Translations under genes and position numbers: made by a program | Part shown: positions 57,641-64,000 of the stretch, piece after piece | How the letters are laid out: each line of letters opens with the position of its first letter | Numbering within the stretch: position 1 is the stretch's first letter | NCBI GenBank assembly: GCA_963969595.1 | Contig: OZ018416.1 | Coordinates: 17,004,065 to 17,068,064, forward strand | Reading direction: 5' to 3' | Length of the DNA: 64,000 nucleotides | Source: Neckera pumila | Lineage: Eukaryota > Streptophyta > Bryopsida > Hypnales > Neckeraceae | The notes under the pieces: generated by a model | What the model was told of the DNA's origin: nothing | Seen by the model: only the letters and a program-made list of their open reading frames with translations | The model's database searches: none

Positions 57641-59324
57641 TCAAGGCTTGTACCTACTAGGCTTGCATTTCTAGATCTAATCATATATTGGTGTCATTGG
57701 AAAAAAGTTGGGTGGTCCTTTGTGATTTTATTCATTCAAAATTGAAGAATCTTTTGAAAAATGTTCAATATAAAATCATCCATACATAATTTACTTAGTC
57801 TAGCATGAGCCGGTGACATTTTGAGGAGTCATTGAGGTATGAAATTAATTTAGATTTAACATGTAACAAATCATTGTATACAAATAGTAGTTTGTTTGTT
57901 TTCAAATTAATGTATAATTTCAGACCCTGTAGACACATGTTTTGCTAACTTTAAATATATTTAATGATTTTGTATAATATTCTAGCCTTCAATTTTTGAA
58001 AACAATCAATCCAAATAATGAATGTTATGAATGCACATACAAATGCGTTATTTGAGCATTTATTATTTATTGCTTGTAAAGGTTATAAAGGTTCACAGTT
58101 ATATAGATCGGTGATTTAAAACCAATGCCTCATTTTGGTAGTATATTCAACAAAAAAAATTATTTTTTGTTCAATGAATATTAGTACGTGGCATCACTTA
58201 ATTGGCCAAAATCTGTGATAAAAAAATGTGGAATTTCAATTTGAACATCTAATGAAGCATTTACAAGTGACCAATTGACATTTATTTAACAAGTCTGTAA
58301 AATTGATGCTTTAATAGAATAGTGGACATTTTGTATTATTAAGAATTTGTAATGATTATTATTGATATTTATAGTGACGAATGAAACTGGAAACGTTTTC
58401 ATTCAAACAATTCAACCATATCAAAGCATCAACGGACAAAGTCCAATAGTATATATACTAAAGTTGTAGTGTGCAACATAGTTTATGTTACCATGGATGT
58501 TTGAAGGAAAAATTAGTTGTGATTTGAAAGAAAATCAATTTAAAAGTTAGTCATGTCTAAAACTCAGTTTTGTTCTATAATTTGGTCTTACTTTATCTTT
58601 TGTCAATTTTTTCTTATAACTCCACAAAAACATATTGTGCCTTGGCATATTAGTATATGTCATTAATCATTGTTGTACACAAAGATTGACAGAATTTGAC
58701 ATTTATAGAATTTAAAATACCAACAATTTGACAAAGATACAAATGATGTTGGTTCTGACCATATTGAATTCTTTTTTGAATTGAGAATATGGGATAGCAT
58801 TAGCCATTGTACAAAGAGTATAGGTTGCAATATAGACCATTGTTTCATCTTAATGCCCTTGCAATTGAAATATTTGTTGCATTGCATGATGCATTCAATT
58901 TATATTCTGCAGCTGTATAATGCATTTTTAAATTCAATTTCTTTGTACAAAGACTACAGTTCATGATACACATGATTTTTCCAATGGATTCAAAAAAAAA
59001 TTAAAATTTCATTGTCTATATCATAAAAAAACTAGCAATTTGATGAAGGCTAGTGTACTTTTGGGCAATTTTCAATTTTTTATGATATTGACGGCGGAAG
59101 ACTCGTCCCAAGCACTTCAACTTAAATGCGTTTAATCCTTGAAGGACCACTGATTTCAACCATCACTCTATTTGTTACTATTTTGCAACTAGATTTGAAT
59201 GAAAAAATTTCTATTCATTTTATAGAGATGAAATTACATGTCTACTATATGTCATACAAGTTTCAAAATTTCTGGGAAAAATTTGAAGTGATTATGAATT
59301 GTTTGAGGAAAAAGTGAAGAAAAT
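57641..59324. other. No gene seen; a lone TTAA element end
   Basis: Strongly AT-rich. At about 59130 TTTAATCCTTGAAGGACCAC resembles one end of the TTAA family with no partner nearby. Confidence 0.4.
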
Positions 59325-59490
59325 TCATATCAAATACAAAATATATTTGAAAAACCTAAAATTTTCACCATACATGTATATTGTAGTGCGTAACATCATG
59401 GTATAAACCAAAATTATAGTGTTACTTTAAAACTAGAAAATCAACAAACCATGGCTATAGGTTGTAGACATTTAATTATCCACCTTTGAT
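59325..59490. repeat. Dispersed repeat, second copy
   Basis: Copy of 46335-46495; see that entry for the shared words. Similarity is moderate, so the family is old. Confidence 0.6.
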
Positions 59491-61639
59491 AACTAAACGT
59501 ACACAGCCAAGTTCTAGATTTCAATGCAAATTCTTATATTAAGCGGGTGCCTAGACGTAGGCCCATTGTGCCTTTTAAGCAATGGATCTTTTCTAATACC
59601 TAAACATCCAAACCACTTTGCAAAGACCCCAAAAGTTCTAATCTTTTGTAAAAAGCAACCTAGATAACCTAACTAATTAGGCCGCAATGTTTTGGAGTAT
59701 ACATGGCGACAGTCTAAATTTCATAACCCTAGTTGTAGAAGATTTCATGCCATTTTTCAAAAACTAAAATTCATCAAAATCTAATACTTTTAGCAAAAGT
59801 TATGCACAGGTGAAGTTTGACCACTAATCAGTACTTCAAACTTCATCCATGGTTTTCTAATGGTTCTTGATTTCAATTTTTGTTGAATTTTTTGCTAGAG
59901 GTCTAATTTGTGATCTTTTATTTAGATGCTTGATTTGGCCCTAGATGGTTAGAATGTCCCCGACTTCATCCAACTCTTCTTCCAATGTTCATCCTCCTAT
60001 TTTCTTTAGGTATATAAGCATTTTCTAAGTTTAAGTTGGTTTTGGACTCTTCTAAGTTATTTCATTTTACTTTTATCCCTAAATTTTTACTTTGTTAAAG
60101 TTTATCCTAATTTACTTTATTAATCCTTAATCTTAGCAATTAAATTTCGTTTTGTCTTTTATTAATCTTAGATGGTTTTACACTTATATTTTGACGATCT
60201 TTTTTTTACCTTCTCAACTTACTATTTCACGCTTCAATTGACTTTTCCTGTAAAAAGTTATTGATGGATGAAGTTTGGCCGTCAATTGGCGTTTTAAACT
60301 TCATTCGCTAATTACCGTTGATTTATCTTCCCAAATTGACTTCTATTTTCACTTCTATACTATAGATTATTTTTCATTCATAAGTTTCATTTTTGCCCCT
60401 TTGGATGATTCTAGGTGTTTTTCATCTAATCTACAAGCAAAACTTCATCCGCCTATGATTTTTTCAATGTGGCTCTAAATTCTACATATTTTATCTTTTT
60501 GAAAACCTTCAAACCTCTACAATAAGATTCTAAATTCAAACTAACCTAACTCTACATTCCTTCTACTCTAGTCCTCGGCCCTAATTTAGATTTGCTAATT
60601 TGGATAAGTTAATGGGGGAATGGGGTTAGTGACCCACCTCAATTTGGAGATCTCTAATTAGATTGTCAAAGTTTCCATCCAACAACCCCTTGCCTTCCAT
60701 GGTGTTCTTGTAAAAATTTGTTGTTTACTTGGTGTTGTTTTATAAAGTTTGGATTTGGGAATAAGCCTTTGTAATTTGACTAACTCTTCCTTCTAACTAA
60801 CTTCCTCTTCTTTTCTTTCTCTTTTTCTTTCTACCCTATTCTTTTACGTCGTCATGTCATTAGGGCTTTTCAACCCCCCTTGATACAAACTCCGAGGCAA
60901 TGTTAATGCTCCATCTTCTCTCTTTAATTACACTTGAGCTACTCTCTTAATTATCTTATCCCCTTCCAGTGGCCAAGAGGGGATTCCTTAGATTTCCCTC
61001 CTCTTAATCCTATCAGAAGAAAGTGGAGGTTTTTATTTAGGCCATGTGGAGAAGTGCTTGCCTCTAAATTGTCCTAAAATTCTTCTCTAATCACTTATTT
61101 TTTTCCTAGCTTCTTCCGAATTGTTGAACTCCTTTTTATTTGTTTTTGTATTCTACTCTACCTAATTCTATTCCCCCTACTCCTTTTTAGACTCCCCCTA
61201 CTCCTTTTTAATCTACTCTTGTTTAGCATCCTTCTCGTAATTTTTCTATGCCCCCGTCCCTTAATTAAGTTTATTTCTTTGGTTTAGGGAAAGCAAAAAA
61301 AATAAAAAATAAAAAAGGGAATACGACTTGGAGGCTGCGAGCTGGCTCCGTGCTCTAGCTGCAAGCTTAGGCTGCCAACTCAAGCTTGGCCTTGGGTTGC
61401 CGGGGCTTAGGCCAGGCCTTAGGCTGTTGGGCTCGGGCGCCGTCTAGGTTGCGAGCTCGGCTGCGGCCTCAGACTTGGCCTTTTTTCTTCCTCTTCCCGG
61501 TAGCGGCCCCTGTTTTTTTCTCATTAATTTTGTCTATTGGATGTTTGGAAACAAGCTTCCAACTTAGTAAGTGGATGTTTGGAAATCAAGCTTGGTGCTT
61601 AATCTTCCGTAGACCCCCAGCTATTTGTATTGGTGTTGT
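59491..61639. other. No gene seen
   Basis: T-rich DNA. Two related palindrome-like segments, GAAGTTTGACC to AAACTTCATC (about 59812) and GAAGTTTGGCC to AAACTTCATTC (about 60269), recur 450 bases apart. A GC-rich island at 61320-61480 has GGCTTAGGCC-like repeats but no supported gene. Confidence 0.4.
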
Positions 61640-61865
61640 TTTGAACCTTAGGACCGAAGCTTCACCTTTGGGGGGATTCTTGGTAAAATTCTAAGTACCT
61701 TATATCACTAAGGACCAAAGCTTCGCCGTCTTGGGGATTGTTGGTAAAATTGTAAACAGTTTAAATCATTGAGGACCAAAGCTTTTCCGTCTTAGAGACT
61801 TTTTGTAAAACTCTAAACACTTTAAATCACTAAAGACCAAAGCTTTGCCATCTTGAGGAGGGCTT
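61640..61865. repeat. Tandem repeat of 61 bases, about 3.7 copies
   Basis: AGGACCAAAGCTTCGCCGTC and close variants recur at 61650, 61711, 61772 and 61833, exactly 61 bases apart each time, with TTGGTAAAATTCTAAACA-like sequence between. Confidence 0.9.
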
Positions 61866-62291
61866 TCAACCACCAAAAACACTTTAGATAAAGGTTAGTT
61901 CACTCAGACTCACAAAAGATTACCTCAAACTATTACATATTAGTAGGAGTATACTGCATCAGTTAATAAAATATAAGGGTTAGCTCAATGCTTTAAAACT
62001 CAAGACTATAGGGCCCCAATGTGGCATCGCCAAGGTACGGTGGAGGGTTACTTTAGGATTAATACAATGATTAATAATATTTAAAACAGTATTAAAAAAT
62101 AAGAGAGAAAAACACAAGGGAGAATTCAAGGAGATACAATTAATCTTGGAAGAATCCCTAAGGACCTTCAAAAGCTTGAAAAGAAACAACAATGGAGTCA
62201 AAAGTGCTCCAAAAACATTGTTAAGTTTTTTTTGGCTAAAACGATCTGCATAATCTAAACACAACAAAACCCAAACAAGAATGGGGGTGGT
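61866..62291. other. No gene seen
   Basis: AT-rich sequence between the 61-base array and a TTAA element. The 95-residue minus-strand frame has no domain. Confidence 0.4.
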
Positions 62292-63208
62292 TTAACCCCT
62301 AAAGGACCTTGTCCCTTCGGGGGACAAATGGGATTTTGGGCAGGTACCTACGGGCTGAATTTTTATTGTAATTCTTTGAAACTTTTTTTGGAGATAGAAA
62401 AACTAATAAGCTTTGTGGGAATATAATCTATTTTTCAATTGGTGCCCGGGAACAAAAGTTATGCCCAAATAAGCTCAAAACAGGGGAAAGGAGGCAGCAA
62501 AAAAATTTTGCAAAAAATTTAATGTTTTTTTTTAAATTTTTTTTCCTTGTAGATTATACTTTTGTCTATTTGTAAAGCTTTGATTCATTTCACTTGTATT
62601 TTTTATGAGAAAGTTATTGACAATCTTGGTTTACGGGCAATTAGAGCATCTTCTTGAAAAAAATAACTTGTAGGATTCATTTTGGAATGCAATTTTTTCA
62701 TTTTTCAAAAAAAGAAGTCCCACATGGTTTAGTTTTTATGCTGGAACAATCTCACCATTAGGATTAGTGCATTTTAATTCCATCTAAAATGTATGAATAT
62801 TTTAGATTTTCCTTCTATCTTGTATCTACTTCTATTTAACAAGTTTTTTAAGAATGAAAATTAAGTTTTTTTGAATTTCTTTTTATTTCCTAGACTCTCA
62901 ACTCAATGTCCCATTAGAAAGATTGAAAGCTCAAAACTTTGTAGTGCAAAAAATTAAGTTAAAAATGTTCAAAGTCAAAAAATCTAATCTCGCAATGTGC
63001 TGAAAATCTTGTTTTTTTTCACTTTAAACGCAAATATCTTGCAATTTGTGTGGTCAAAAATTCTGAAATTTTTTCCGCACATTCTCATACTAGTTAGGTA
63101 TGGTTAGATGTAAGAAATTTTTTTTTAAATTTTTTTACTCTTTGCTCTAGAAATGGCAGTTTTGAGAGTTTTTTGGCAGAAAAAAGGCCTTGGTCCTTTA
63201 GGGTTTAA
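62292..63208 (+). mobile_element. TTAA element copy 11
   Basis: TTAACCCCTAAAGGACCTTG at the left with the intact GTCCCTTCGGGGGAC hairpin, and CTTGGTCCTTTAGGGTTTAA at the right. One of the best-preserved copies, 917 bases, non-coding. Confidence 0.85.
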
Positions 63209-64000
63209 GAGGGAAATGGTTGTCCTTTTATACTCTTCCGGTGCACCCACCTCTTCTCATTTAAACAAAGTAATCCTAACACTTTAGATTTTCATCTTTA
63301 TCTTTTAGAATTTTCATTGTTTTTGAGGTTTACACTGGTTCAAAACTCTAACTTTTGGAGACTAACTCCAAATCTCAAACGGATTGCACCATTGGCTTTA
63401 GAAGGCCATTTTTTAGTTCAAAAGACCTCCCTTTTCCTTTTGCCAAAAACTCACCTAAAACTCCCGCCGACCAGAATCAATAAAAGGTAAAAAATCCAAC
63501 TCTTGAAGTTTACTTTTCTAACAGAGGGAATTAGCTAGGATTGTCTGGGAGGCTTCAAGAAATAAGAAAAGACTCCTTGTTTATTTCAATCTGACTTCAT
63601 GTGCTCCTAGGACACCGATCAACTCTATGTAATTCCGCTATATTGATATTTTAGAAGAATGTTGGTGATTTGAGCACTTTCCGCTATCAGAACGCCTTGA
63701 AACTTGTCGGAGCTCATTATTAGCATAGAAGAACCTATTCTAATTTTTAATAAGATTTTATTGCCAATTGGAGAACTTCCATGAATTTATCATTGTTGAT
63801 TTAGGTGGTTGACTGTCCGAAAAGGGCATCTCTACAAATCAAAAAATTTCAAAACTTCTTGAAGAACCTTTCATGGAGTTTTCTAAGAGATGCACAAATT
63901 CTTATTTTTTCTTTGCAAATTCTGATAAGGAGAACAAATCAACCTCCTCTAGTTTATGGACAGTCAAGGAGTCTTTCATATACGAGGGAATCTTGACAAA
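63209..64000. repeat. Dispersed repeat shared with 20816-22010
   Basis: Same order of shared segments as in the other copy (TTTTATACTCTTCC, AACGGATTGCACCATTGGCTT, GCCTTGAAACTTGTC, CTAATTTTTAATAAGATTTT). It runs off the window edge, so its full length is unknown. Confidence 0.5.

Overview
The window looks like nuclear DNA of a land plant. It has few genes, GT-AG introns with matching phases, plant-type proteins (a PRA1 family H protein, an ASI1-like BAH protein, an F-box/kelch-like protein), MITEs, and long AT-rich gene-free stretches. The ParB-like/methyltransferase gene and the non-angiosperm look of the transposase suggest a non-seed plant (bryophyte, lycophyte or fern). That is inference, and the species cannot be fixed from sequence alone.

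Layout. 1-3.4 kb: a decayed coding remnant, an A-rich repeat and a short lysine-rich tail. 3.4-13.9 kb: a divergently arranged, decayed two-gene block. A transposase-like reading frame lies on the minus strand (3411-5927, five internal stops). A multi-exon gene lies on the plus strand (6802-13900) and joins a ParB/sulfiredoxin-like domain to a beta-class (N4/N6-type) DNA methyltransferase-like domain. It is interrupted by stops and frameshifts, and its introns hold a minisatellite and a palindrome-bounded insertion. 14-28.7 kb: gene-free repeats. 29.6-30.7 kb: a compact BAH-domain gene whose 3' half is copied in inverted orientation at 32.9-34.3 kb, forming a large near-identical palindrome. 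34.3-41.5 kb: repeats. 41.5-44.5 kb: a four-exon PRA1.H gene. 44.5-50 kb: repeats and unassigned DNA. 50.1-53.0 kb (minus strand): a two-exon F-box gene with a tandem array in its intron. 53-64 kb: MITEs, tandem repeats and AT-rich DNA.

The main dispersed repeat is a family of about 0.87-0.94 kb elements (at least eleven copies) with ends reading TTAACCCCTAAAGGACC. In two places one copy sits inside another at a TTAA, and the outer copy resumes after a second TTAA. This points to a TTAA target-site duplication, the hallmark of the piggyBac superfamily. No copy encodes a protein, so they would be non-autonomous.

The best candidates for something undescribed are the ParB-like/methyltransferase gene placed head-to-head with a transposase, the TTAA element family with its nested and same-site insertions, and the BAH-gene palindrome, which could make double-stranded RNA matching a gene of an anti-silencing family. 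No tRNA, rRNA or CRISPR array was recognised. All domain calls come from reading motifs by eye; no database search was run.
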